A stretch of 64,000 nucleotides of DNA from Acidimicrobiales bacterium. Its GTDB lineage: Bacteria; Actinomycetota; Acidimicrobiia; Acidimicrobiales; Poriferisodalaceae. The stretch covers positions 1,488,001 through 1,552,000 of the forward strand of contig JAWKIQ010000001.1 of NCBI GenBank assembly GCA_041394185.1, given 5' to 3'. The position numbers and the translations under genes were made by a program. How positions within the stretch are numbered: position 1 is the first letter of the stretch; each line of letters opens with the position of its first letter. The notes under the pieces are model-generated. The model was not told the origin of the DNA. It saw only the letters and a program-made list of their open reading frames with translations, and did no database searches. Below, piece by piece: positions 32,968 to 40,583 of this stretch.

Positions 32968-33283
32968 CGTGTTCCTCGTATTCGCCATGTTCGTGCTCTT
33001 CGTGGTCGTCGTCGTGATCGTCGTCGTAGCGCTGTGCCGGTGCCGTCGTGGGCGCCGGCGCAGCCACATCGACGTATTCGATGACGACCGGCCCATCGGC
33101 GGGCACCGTCGAGGTGGTGGCCGGAGCGTCGAGGTAGACGATCTCGGGCGCCACCTGGCTGGCCGCCGGAACAGAGTCGCTCGGGCTGTTGTTGCCAGAG
33201 ACCGCGGTCATCGTGACCGCTCCGACCCCCACGGCCGAGGCCAGTCCAAATGCGGCGATCGCCGCTGCGGTTCGTGCATCCAT
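32960..33283 (-). CDS. secreted protein with acidic His-rich tail
   Basis: A 107-residue exported protein, first gene of the six-gene unit. An N-terminal hydrophobic segment (about 5-28) is followed by a Pro/Ala/Thr-rich stretch with two strands, EIVYLDAPAT and VVIEYVDVAAP, and a C-terminal tail RYDDDHDDDHEEHEHGEYEE that is almost only Asp, Glu, His and Tyr. Such a tail should bind divalent or ferric metal. The two strands resemble those of the next gene's product, so the pair may be related. No known family. Confidence 0.7.
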   Translation of the reverse strand: MDARTAAAIAAFGLASAVGVGAVTMTAVSGNNSPSDSVPAASQVAPEIVYLDAPATTSTVPADGPVVIEYVDVAAPAPTTAPAQRYDDDHDDDHEEHEHGEYEEHDD

Positions 33284-33347
33284 CGATCTGTCTCCTCGTG
33301 TGTCCCCGGTCTCGTTGACCGGACGCTCACAACGATGACGATCGGCT

Positions 33348-33386
33348 CCTTAAAGAACCCTGAGCATTCCTGAAGACGGCTTCAGG
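33348..33386 (-). promoter_or_regulatory. direct-repeat operator of redox operon
   Basis: On the minus strand CTTCAGG (33375-33369), CTCAGG (33364-33359) and TAAGG (33352-33348) recur at 10- and 11-base steps, the spacing used by OmpR-family response regulators. The outermost copy is also half of the palindrome CCTGAAGACGGCTTCAGG (33369-33386), which may end the rhomboid transcript. The element lies 65 to 100 bases before the first gene. A CCGGT/ACCGG hairpin (33306-33322) follows in the leader. Confidence 0.5.
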
Positions 33387-33396
33387 ATCCGCAGGA

Positions 33397-34008
33397 TCAT
33401 TTGTCTCGGCCCAGGGCATAGGCCGAGCCCACCCCGGCCGCGAACCCGAACACGTGGCTCTCCCACGACACGCCAGGGCTGGGCAAGAATCCCCACACCA
33501 GTCCCCCGTAAAGCAACCCGGCGAGTATCGCTGTGGCCACCTCGCGCAGGCGTCTGGCGAACAAGGCCGCAGCCAGCAGATAACCAAGCAGCCCAAACAC
33601 CAGGCCCGAGGCTCCGATGTGATTGCCAGAGCGGGCCAGCACCCATGTCAGCAGGCCGCCCGCCGAGATCACCGCGGCCACCACCATCCAGCCGCGGCGT
33701 CGGCCGTGGACGAACGTCAGCACCCCCAACACAGCCAAGGGCATCGAGTTGCCGATCAGGTGAGCCCAGCCGCCGTGCAGGAACGGAGCCCACAGAACGC
33801 CGTCGAGTCCGTCGATGCGCCGCGGATGGATGCCCTCTCGCTCGAGGCGCTCGTCCAGCGCAAAGGTGTCGAGCACCTCGACGACCCACATCGCCGCCAG
33901 CATCAGCCCCACCACCAGCAGGGCATAACCGAGGCGCTCGCCGAACCGCCGGCCCCCGCTTTGCGGGGGCGGTGGGCCAGAACTGTTGGTCGGTCGTGAC
34001 AACGCCAC
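33397..34008 (-). CDS. rhomboid family intramembrane serine protease
   Basis: A 203-residue polytopic protein with the rhomboid signature: HGGWAHLIGNSMPL on helix 2, the catalytic Ser in NHIGASGLVFGLLGYL (S134) and the catalytic His in SWESHVFGFAAG (H185). It cleaves membrane-protein substrates within the bilayer. The gene is divergent from the acyl-CoA synthetase gene (23 bases apart) and upstream of the redox operon on the same strand. Confidence 0.92.
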   Translation of the reverse strand: MALSRPTNSSGPPPPQSGGRRFGERLGYALLVVGLMLAAMWVVEVLDTFALDERLEREGIHPRRIDGLDGVLWAPFLHGGWAHLIGNSMPLAVLGVLTFVHGRRRGWMVVAAVISAGGLLTWVLARSGNHIGASGLVFGLLGYLLAAALFARRLREVATAILAGLLYGGLVWGFLPSPGVSWESHVFGFAAGVGSAYALGRDK

Positions 34009-34031
34009 CCGAGCACGATAAACCGAAGATC

Positions 34032-35510
34032 ATGGAAGAGACGGTTGTCGACCTTTTCGCAACGTCCGCCAGCACGCTTCACCTCGTCGACAACGATGGT
34101 CCAGTCGAGCTGACCGGCAAGGAGTTGGCGGCTTCGGGCTCTGCGTTTGGGTGGTGGCTACGCCAGAACGGCGTGGGGCGAGGCGATCGGGTCGCGGTGT
34201 GGTCCGACAACGGCCGCGCCTACCTCGAAGCCCTGGCCGGTTGTGCCGATGCGGGGCTGACTCTGGTCAATGTGAACACCCGCTATGGCCCAGCAGAGGT
34301 TGCCGACCTGATGCGGCGAAGTGGTTGCCGCGCCCTGATAAGCGATCGTCTGGACGACCTCGACACCCAGTCTCTCGGTTTGGCCGCCACGGTCGACGCC
34401 AACCTGGCGCTGCCCCAGGCGGCCCCGGTGGGCCGATCGGATGCCTCGCCGGTTGCCCCGTTCGTCGTGTTCACCACCAGCGGCACAACGAGCAAGCCGA
34501 AGATGGTGCTGCACCAACAGCGCTCGATCTCGGCCCACGCGTACGACGTGGCCGGCAGTATGGGCCTACGCCGAAACGACACGGTGTTGCTGGCCATGCC
34601 GCTTTGTGGCACGTTCGGCCTAACGACGCTGACCTGCGCTCTGGCGGCCGGATGCGACATCGTGGTGCCGCGACGGTTCGACGTGGACGGTTTCGCGCGG
34701 CTCATCGCCGACCACCACGTCACCGTCACCTTCGGCAGCGACGACATGTTCCATCGCCTGATCGAAGCCGACGCCGACCTGACGGGCATTCGCCTCGGTG
34801 GCTACGCCGCCTTCAACAGCAGCCTCGACGACATCGTGCAACGAGCCGAAGAACGTGGGGCCCGGCTGGTGGGCTTGTATGGCATGAGCGAGGTCCAGGC
34901 GCTGTTTGCCGCACGCAACCCCGACGACGCTGCCGAGGCGCGGGCGAGGGCGGGCGGGCGGCTCGTGTCGCGCTCGGCCGATTGCCGTGTGATCGACGGC
35001 GAGCTTCAGCTTCACGCACCCAGGCTGTTCACCGGATACCTGGCCGAGGGTGGCGCGAAGATCGACATCGCGTTGACCGAGGCTTCGTTCGACCGTGGTT
35101 GGTTCTGCACCGGGGACCTGGCCGAGATGGAGGCTGCAGACTCGTTCCACTATCAGGCGCGCATGGGCGACTCGTTGCGCCTGGGCGGTTTCCTGGTGGC
35201 CCCGGCCGAGATCGAGGCGGCCTTGAACGAACTCGACGACATCGAAGCCAGCCAGGTGGTCGCTGTCGACCGGCCCAGCGGAGCCAGACCGGTTGCTTTC
35301 GTCATCGCCAGACAGGGTGCAGACACCGCCCAACTCGAGCGCAAGGCCATCGACCACTGCAACTCGCGGCTGGCGCGATACAAGGTGCCTGTGCGGGTCG
35401 TGGCCATCGAGGAGTTCCCCACCACACCCAGCGCAAACGGCACCAAGATCCAGAAAGTGAAGCTTCGTAGGGTGGCCGCGAGTCTCTTGGAGACCGAGCA
35501 GGCAGAATGA
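34032..35510 (+). CDS. AMP-dependent acyl-CoA synthetase/ligase
   Basis: A 492-residue adenylate-forming enzyme. Motifs in order: the P-loop VFTTSGTTSKPKMVLH, LAMPLCGTFGLTTLTCAL, YGMSEVQALF, WFCTGDLAEME and the C-terminal TPSANGTKIQKVKLR with the catalytic Lys. It activates a carboxylic acid through acyl-AMP. ATG 34032 is the first good start (EETVVDLFATSA). It is followed after 4 bases by the helicase gene, probably one transcript though functionally unrelated. The substrate is unknown. Confidence 0.92.
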   Translation: MEETVVDLFATSASTLHLVDNDGPVELTGKELAASGSAFGWWLRQNGVGRGDRVAVWSDNGRAYLEALAGCADAGLTLVNVNTRYGPAEVADLMRRSGCRALISDRLDDLDTQSLGLAATVDANLALPQAAPVGRSDASPVAPFVVFTTSGTTSKPKMVLHQQRSISAHAYDVAGSMGLRRNDTVLLAMPLCGTFGLTTLTCALAAGCDIVVPRRFDVDGFARLIADHHVTVTFGSDDMFHRLIEADADLTGIRLGGYAAFNSSLDDIVQRAEERGARLVGLYGMSEVQALFAARNPDDAAEARARAGGRLVSRSADCRVIDGELQLHAPRLFTGYLAEGGAKIDIALTEASFDRGWFCTGDLAEMEAADSFHYQARMGDSLRLGGFLVAPAEIEAALNELDDIEASQVVAVDRPSGARPVAFVIARQGADTAQLERKAIDHCNSRLARYKVPVRVVAIEEFPTTPSANGTKIQKVKLRRVAASLLETEQAE

Positions 35511-35514
35511 CGCA

Positions 35515-37269
35515 ATGCAAAACTCTGATCCGGCCTCGTTCGACGAGCTCGGCCTACGCCCCGAGCTGCTGTCGGCGATAGCCGAATCGGGCTATTCGGC
35601 GCCGTCGGCCATCCAGGCCCAGGCCATCCCACTGATCCTCGAAGGCAACGACCTGATCGGGCAGGCCGCAACCGGCACCGGCAAGACGGCCGCCTTCGCA
35701 CTGCCGATTCTGCAGAATCTCGAGGGTCCCTCCGAGCCCAAGCGGCCGCTGGCCTTGGTGCTGGCACCCACCCGCGAGCTGGCAACCCAGGTGGCCGAAG
35801 CGGTCAAGACCTATGGCGCCGAGCTGCGCGTCCGTGTGGGCGAGCTGGTGGGCGGCGCCCACATCGGCGGACAGATCAAGTCGCTCGAACGTGGTGTCCA
35901 CATCGCAGTTGGCACACCGGGCCGGGTGCTCGACCTGATGAACCGTGGCCACCTCGACCTGTCGATGGTGCGAACCGTCGTGCTCGACGAGGGCGACGAG
36001 ATGCTCGACCTGGGGTTCGCCGAGGAACTCGATGCGATCCTCGACGCAACCCCAACCGAACGCCAGACCGTCTTGTTCTCGGCAACCATGCCACCGAAGA
36101 TGGTCGACATCGCCGACCGCCATCTCGACCATCCCGTGTCGGTCAGCATCGAACGCAACACATCGGCCGACGCCAGCCTCATCAGGCATCGGCTGCACAT
36201 GGTTCACCGCACCGACAAGGCTGCAGCCCTGTCACGGGTCTTGGCCGTCGAGAGCCCCACCGCCACGCTGGTGTTTTGCCGTACCCGCGACGAGGTCGAC
36301 CAACTGGTCGAGGTTCTCGGCCAGCGCGGGCTGCGTGCACAGGCGTTGCACGGCGGCATGAGCCAAGAGCAGCGAACCATTGCGCTCGGCCGGTTGCGCA
36401 GCGAGGCAGCCGAACTCGTGGTGGCCACCGATGTGGCGGCCCGTGGCCTACACATCGATCACCTGAGCCACGTGGTCAACTTCGACGTCCCGACGTCGCC
36501 AGAGACCTTCGTCCACCGCATCGGACGGGTGGGGCGGGCCGGGCGCACGGGTACGGCCATCACGCTGGCGACCCCCGCCCAGAACCGGCTGATCGACCGC
36601 ATCGTCGACGAGACCGGCATCCAGCTGCAACCCGAGCCCGTTCCGACGGCGGCCGATCTGCGCCGGGCGCGCGTCAGGCGCCTGGGAGCCGAAGTAACCC
36701 GCAGGGTGGGTCTCGACGACCCGCTGCAGGCCGAGTTGGCCGACATGGTCAGGTCGATGGCCGCCGACCACGACCCCATCGAGATAGCCGCGGCTGCGCT
36801 GGCCATGTCGCTTGCAGACAACGAGGACGACTCGCTCGACATCTCCGACGCAACCTCGCGCCGGCGCAAGGACACCGACCGCAAAGACCGCGGCGACCGC
36901 CCCAGAGGACCACGCACCAAGCCGACAGGCCCGATGGTGACGCTGAAGGTAGGCGGCGGCAAACACGTTGGCATCCGACCCAAGGATCTCGTCGGCTCGA
37001 TCGCCGGCGAGACCGGGCTCAGCGGATCCGACATCGGCAACATCGCCATCATGCCCAAGTTCTCTTTGGTGGATGTTCCGGCCGAGCATGCCGACCGCGT
37101 CGTCACCACCATGAACGGTGCCACCATAAGGGGCAAGCAGCTCAGCTTCGCTCTCGATCGTCCGAAGGGAAAACACTCTGGAGGATCGACTCGCCCGTAT
37201 GAACGTTCGCCGCAAGGACGCGCCACCCAGCGCAACAAGAAGCCTGGCGGACCCAGGCGCCGTGGTTAA
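35515..37269 (+). CDS. DEAD-box RNA helicase with DbpA-like RNA-binding domain
   Basis: A 584-residue RNA helicase. Q-motif region SFDELGLRPELLSAIAESGY, Walker A QAATGTGKTAAFALP, PTRELATQV, GTPGRVLDLM, box II VVLDEGDEMLDLGF, FSATMP, and C-terminal HRIGRVGRAGRTGTA. Box II reads DEGD instead of DEAD, a Gly at the third position. After a charged linker, the last 75 residues (VTLKVGGGKHVGIRPKDLVG...VVTTMNGATIRGKQLSFAL) form the DbpA/CsdA-type RNA-binding domain. It likely unwinds rRNA or mRNA structure. A 30-bp tandem repeat covers its stop codon. Confidence 0.95.
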   Translation: MQNSDPASFDELGLRPELLSAIAESGYSAPSAIQAQAIPLILEGNDLIGQAATGTGKTAAFALPILQNLEGPSEPKRPLALVLAPTRELATQVAEAVKTYGAELRVRVGELVGGAHIGGQIKSLERGVHIAVGTPGRVLDLMNRGHLDLSMVRTVVLDEGDEMLDLGFAEELDAILDATPTERQTVLFSATMPPKMVDIADRHLDHPVSVSIERNTSADASLIRHRLHMVHRTDKAAALSRVLAVESPTATLVFCRTRDEVDQLVEVLGQRGLRAQALHGGMSQEQRTIALGRLRSEAAELVVATDVAARGLHIDHLSHVVNFDVPTSPETFVHRIGRVGRAGRTGTAITLATPAQNRLIDRIVDETGIQLQPEPVPTAADLRRARVRRLGAEVTRRVGLDDPLQAELADMVRSMAADHDPIEIAAAALAMSLADNEDDSLDISDATSRRRKDTDRKDRGDRPRGPRTKPTGPMVTLKVGGGKHVGIRPKDLVGSIAGETGLSGSDIGNIAIMPKFSLVDVPAEHADRVVTTMNGATIRGKQLSFALDRPKGKHSGGSTRPYERSPQGRATQRNKKPGGPRRRG

Positions 37270-37310
37270 CAGCCTGGCGGACCCAGGCGCCGTGGTTAAC
37301 AGCCTGGCGG
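37241..37310. repeat. 30-bp tandem repeat across helicase stop codon
   Basis: A 30-base unit beginning AGCCTGGCGGACCCAGGCG and ending CGTGGTTAAC occurs at 37241-37270 and identically at 37271-37300, with a 10-base third start at 37301-37310. Each unit contains the stem GCCTGG/CCAGGC and a TAA; the first TAA is the helicase stop. The result is two tandem hairpins that could act as terminator. Confidence 0.85.
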
Positions 37311-37384
37311 CGGCGGGCGTGTCACACTCGCAGGGACGATTTGGACAGTGCGGAGCGCGACTCCGGTAGGCGAAGAGGCCGATC

Positions 37385-37924
37385 TTGAACGAGATTGACA
37401 TCGACATCCACTCACAGTGGCTGAGCCAGGACGAACTGGAGACCGTTCGTGGTCGCGTGCCCATCGTCTACGTCGAGGCCGTCCCGGTTCGTCTGGACGA
37501 GCTTGGCCAGGTGACCCATATCGGCTTGCTGAGGCGCGCGATGCCCGACGGCACCATTTCGCTGGCGATCGTGTCTGGCCGGGTGTTGTGGGGCGAGACG
37601 ATCCGCGAGGCGCTCATGCGCAACCTCGACAAAGACCTGGGGCCAGCCGCGTTCCCTCGACTGCCGGCCTCGCCCACACCTTTCACCGTGGCCGAGTACA
37701 TGCCAGACCCCACCCAGACCGGTTTCCACGATCCGCGCCAACACGCTGTGTCGCTGGCCTACATCGTTCCGATAGAGGGACACTGCGAGCCATCGCAATC
37801 GGCCCTCGAGTTCTCGTGGGTCGATACCTCCGAAGCGGGCGGCATAGCGGTGTCGGCCGAGATGACCGGCGGCCAGGATCGCATCGTGCGACGAGCTCTG
37901 GGGTTTGTGGGGCGACTCCCCTGA
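37385..37924 (+). CDS. DUF4916 (NUDIX-fold) protein
   Basis: A 179-residue protein starting with TTG 37385 behind a GAAGAGG ribosome-binding site. The text WLSQDELETVRGRVPIVYVEAVPVRLDE, VTHIGLLRRAMPDGTIS, SGRVLWGETIREALMRNLDKDLG and HAVSLAYIVPIEG is that of the actinobacterial DUF4916 family, related to NUDIX hydrolases. The NUDIX box is only partly kept (GETIREALMRNLDKDLG lacks the REUXEE acids), so hydrolase activity is doubtful. Confidence 0.8.
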   Translation: MNEIDIDIHSQWLSQDELETVRGRVPIVYVEAVPVRLDELGQVTHIGLLRRAMPDGTISLAIVSGRVLWGETIREALMRNLDKDLGPAAFPRLPASPTPFTVAEYMPDPTQTGFHDPRQHAVSLAYIVPIEGHCEPSQSALEFSWVDTSEAGGIAVSAEMTGGQDRIVRRALGFVGRLP

Positions 37925-37987
37925 CGCAGAGGTTCGGGCCGAGACCAGTCCCGAACTTGCGACGCGCCAGCCGCTAGTTTTAGGGCG

Positions 37988-38725
37988 ATGTTCGACGCCG
38001 CTTCCACCGGCGAACCCGGCCCGGTGCGACGACCCGACATCGAGGCGATGTTCGCCCGGTCGGCCGCCAACCTCGGTATTCCCGCGGCTCGATTTGCGGT
38101 GCGCACTGTCGAGGTTCCCAGCGCCGCAGACGAACTGCTGTGTCATCCGGCGGCTATTCGCGAGGCCCAGAGTTTTGCCCCCAAGCGGCGCGAGGGGTTC
38201 CTGGCGGGCCGTGCGTGTGCTCGAGCCGCCCTGCAACAGCTGACCGGCATCGATTCGCCCGTGCCGCGTTCGCTGGATCGTTCGCCGGCGTGGCCTGCGG
38301 GCATCACCGGCTCGATAACCCACACCGATGGGTTCATCGCTGCGGTTGTGGCCCATCGACGGGGCTTCGTCGTAGGAATCGATGCCGAACGGGTCGAGCG
38401 CACAGAGCGCGATGTATCGCGCCGAATCCTCACCGATGCCGAGGCCGAGTGGGTGGGCGCCTGCGCCGATCCGATGCTGGCGACGATGTCGGTGTTCAGC
38501 GCCCAAGAGGCGTTCTACAAGGCACAATTCCAGGTCACCAAGGCCTGGGTGGGGTTCCACGACGTCACCACGGTCGACGCCGGTGGCATGCTCGAACTGC
38601 ACCCCCACACACAGCTCGAGGCCCTCGGCAACATCGTTTGGCCGGTTCGAGCCGCCCAGACGGTGTTGGATGGCGGCACGGGCGAACGCACGGTGGTTTC
38701 CGCCCTGGTAGCGCACCCGACCTGA
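37988..38725 (+). CDS. 4'-phosphopantetheinyl transferase
   Basis: A 245-residue EntD/Sfp-like enzyme that moves phosphopantetheine from CoA to carrier proteins. Signature: APKRREGFLAGRACARAAL, GSITHTDGFIAAVV, the Mg-binding VGIDAERVER and FSAQEAFYKAQF with the catalytic Glu and Lys. ATG 37988 gives a typical length. No polyketide or peptide synthetase gene is in the window. A hairpin follows the stop. Confidence 0.93.
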   Translation: MFDAASTGEPGPVRRPDIEAMFARSAANLGIPAARFAVRTVEVPSAADELLCHPAAIREAQSFAPKRREGFLAGRACARAALQQLTGIDSPVPRSLDRSPAWPAGITGSITHTDGFIAAVVAHRRGFVVGIDAERVERTERDVSRRILTDAEAEWVGACADPMLATMSVFSAQEAFYKAQFQVTKAWVGFHDVTTVDAGGMLELHPHTQLEALGNIVWPVRAAQTVLDGGTGERTVVSALVAHPT

Positions 38726-38739
38726 CCCTCGCACATTCG

Positions 38740-38755
38740 AGCCCCGGCGGGGGCT
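38740..38755 (+). terminator. hairpin after phosphopantetheinyl transferase gene
   Basis: AGCCCC-GGCG-GGGGCT is a perfect 6-bp GC-rich stem 14 bases after the stop codon at 38725 and 20 bases before the next start. There is no U-tract, as often in high-GC actinobacteria. Confidence 0.5.
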
Positions 38756-38775
38756 ACAACACACGGGAGTTCCCG

Positions 38776-40515
38776 ATGCACGACCTGGTCATCCGCAACG
38801 CCTTGCTGGTCGACGGGACGGGCGCGGAACCCGTCGATGGAGTCGACATCGCCGTCGACGGCGATCGCATCGTCGCTGTCGAATCGGGCCGAAGCGTCGG
38901 GTCGGCGAGGCGCCACATCGACGCCGACGGGCGCCTGGTGACGCCCGGCTTTGTCGACATTCACACCCACTACGACGGTCAGGCCACCTGGGACGCCCAG
39001 CTAGAGCCTTCTTCGCCTCATGGCGTCACCACGGTCGTCATGGGCAACTGTGGTGTCGGATTCGCACCGGCCGACCCGGCCAGGCATCAATGGCTGATCG
39101 AGTTGATGGAAGGTGTCGAGGACATCCCCGGAGCGGCTCTGGCCGAGGGGATGCAGTGGGAGTGGGAGAGCTTCCCCGAGTACCTCGACGCGCTCGATCG
39201 CCGCCGGTTTGCCGTGGACGTTTCCGCCTTGGTCGCGCACGGGCCCGTTCGTGCTTATGTGATGGGCGAACGGGGGGCTCGCAACGAGCCGGCCACCCCG
39301 GCCGAGATCGACCGCATGGCCCAGATCGTCGCCGAGGCCGTGCGCGCCGGCGCCAAGGGGTTTTCCACCAGCCGCACCATCGCCCACCGGGCCATGGACG
39401 GCGAACCGGTGCCCGGCACCTTTGCTGCCGAGGACGAACTGTTCGCCCTTGCGCGAGCCGTCGACTCGACCGGCAAAGGCCTGGTCGAGGTGGCTCCTGC
39501 CGGGGTCGCGGGCGAAGACATCGTTGCACCCGAACGTGAGATGGAATGGATGCTGCGACTGTCCAAGCAGATCAGCCGGCCCATCACATGGCTGATGCTC
39601 CAGAACCTCGCCGCTCCCGACGATTGGCGCCAGTTCATGAGCCTGTCGGCCCAGGCTCAAAGCGAAGGGCACCTGGTGATCCCCCAGGTTGCCGGCCGGC
39701 CCGTTGGTGTGTTGTTCGGCCTCCAAGGTCGCCATCGGTTCCGCGATTGTCCCTCGTTTGCTCCCCTGCTGGCTCTGGACCATCGGGCCCAGGCAGCGGC
39801 GATGCGCTCTGGGGAGTTGAGGGCCGCTCTCATCGCCGAAGCCGCACGAATGGAAGCTGCTGCAATCGCCGACAATCCGGTGGCTGCGCTGATGTTGCGG
39901 GCGTTCGACCGGCTGTACGTGCTGGGCGACCCCGTCGACTACGAACCGACCCAGGCCGACTCGATCGCAGCGCGGGCAGCGGCTCGGGGAGTCGACCCCG
40001 TAGACGAGTACTACGACCGCCTGCTCGATCGCGATGGCTCGGCCTTCATGCTGATGACGTTCCTGGGATACAGCCATGGCAACGGCGACGCGCTGTACGA
40101 GATGCTCAACCACCCGGCTGCCGTTCTGGGGCTGGCCGACGGTGGCGCCCACTCGAACTTCATCTGTGATGCGTCGACACCCACCTGGATGCTGACGCAT
40201 TGGGCGCGCGACCGAACCCGAGGGCCGCGCCTCGAGCTGCCCTACGCGGTGAAGAAGATGACCTCTGACACCGCCAGACTGTTCGACTTCCACGACAGAG
40301 GCATCGTGGCGCCTGGAATGAAAGCCGATCTGAACGTCATCGACTTCGATGCACTGCGGCTGCACGAACCCAAGCTGGTGCACGACCTTCCTGCGGGTGG
40401 GTCGCGCCTGGTTCAGCCCGCGTCGGGATACGCCGCAACCATCGTCTCGGGGGTGGTCAGCCGAGCCGACGACGAGTTCACCGGCGAACTGCCCGGTCGC
40501 CTCGTGCGCAGTTGA
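38776..40515 (+). CDS. N-acyl-D-amino-acid deacylase-like amidohydrolase
   Basis: A 579-residue metal-dependent amidohydrolase of the D-aminoacylase group. MHDLVIRNALLVDGTG and LVTPGFVDIHTHYDGQATWD carry the HxH metal site; VMGNCGVGFAPA, SALVAHGPVRAYVMG, GAKGFSTSRTIAHR and the late LGLADGGAHSNFICDASTP (catalytic Asp) follow; the closing segment PGMKADLNVIDFDAL is typical. It should cleave N-acyl-D-amino acids or similar amides in the cytosol. A perfect palindrome ACCCGGCGCCGGGT begins at its stop codon (40515-40528), a likely terminator. Confidence 0.92.
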   Translation: MHDLVIRNALLVDGTGAEPVDGVDIAVDGDRIVAVESGRSVGSARRHIDADGRLVTPGFVDIHTHYDGQATWDAQLEPSSPHGVTTVVMGNCGVGFAPADPARHQWLIELMEGVEDIPGAALAEGMQWEWESFPEYLDALDRRRFAVDVSALVAHGPVRAYVMGERGARNEPATPAEIDRMAQIVAEAVRAGAKGFSTSRTIAHRAMDGEPVPGTFAAEDELFALARAVDSTGKGLVEVAPAGVAGEDIVAPEREMEWMLRLSKQISRPITWLMLQNLAAPDDWRQFMSLSAQAQSEGHLVIPQVAGRPVGVLFGLQGRHRFRDCPSFAPLLALDHRAQAAAMRSGELRAALIAEAARMEAAAIADNPVAALMLRAFDRLYVLGDPVDYEPTQADSIAARAAARGVDPVDEYYDRLLDRDGSAFMLMTFLGYSHGNGDALYEMLNHPAAVLGLADGGAHSNFICDASTPTWMLTHWARDRTRGPRLELPYAVKKMTSDTARLFDFHDRGIVAPGMKADLNVIDFDALRLHEPKLVHDLPAGGSRLVQPASGYAATIVSGVVSRADDEFTGELPGRLVRS

Positions 40516-40528
40516 CCCGGCGCCGGGT
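40515..40528 (+). terminator. palindrome at end of deacylase gene
   Basis: ACCCGGCGCCGGGT is a perfect palindrome starting at the last base of the deacylase stop codon and lying 56 bases before the ABC transporter start. The core CCCGGCGCCGGG recurs at 54249-54260. Confidence 0.35.
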
Positions 40529-40583
40529 AACCGTTCTCTAAATCGGCGCCTCACCGGCGCGCCAGGGCGTACCGTCTTTCGCT

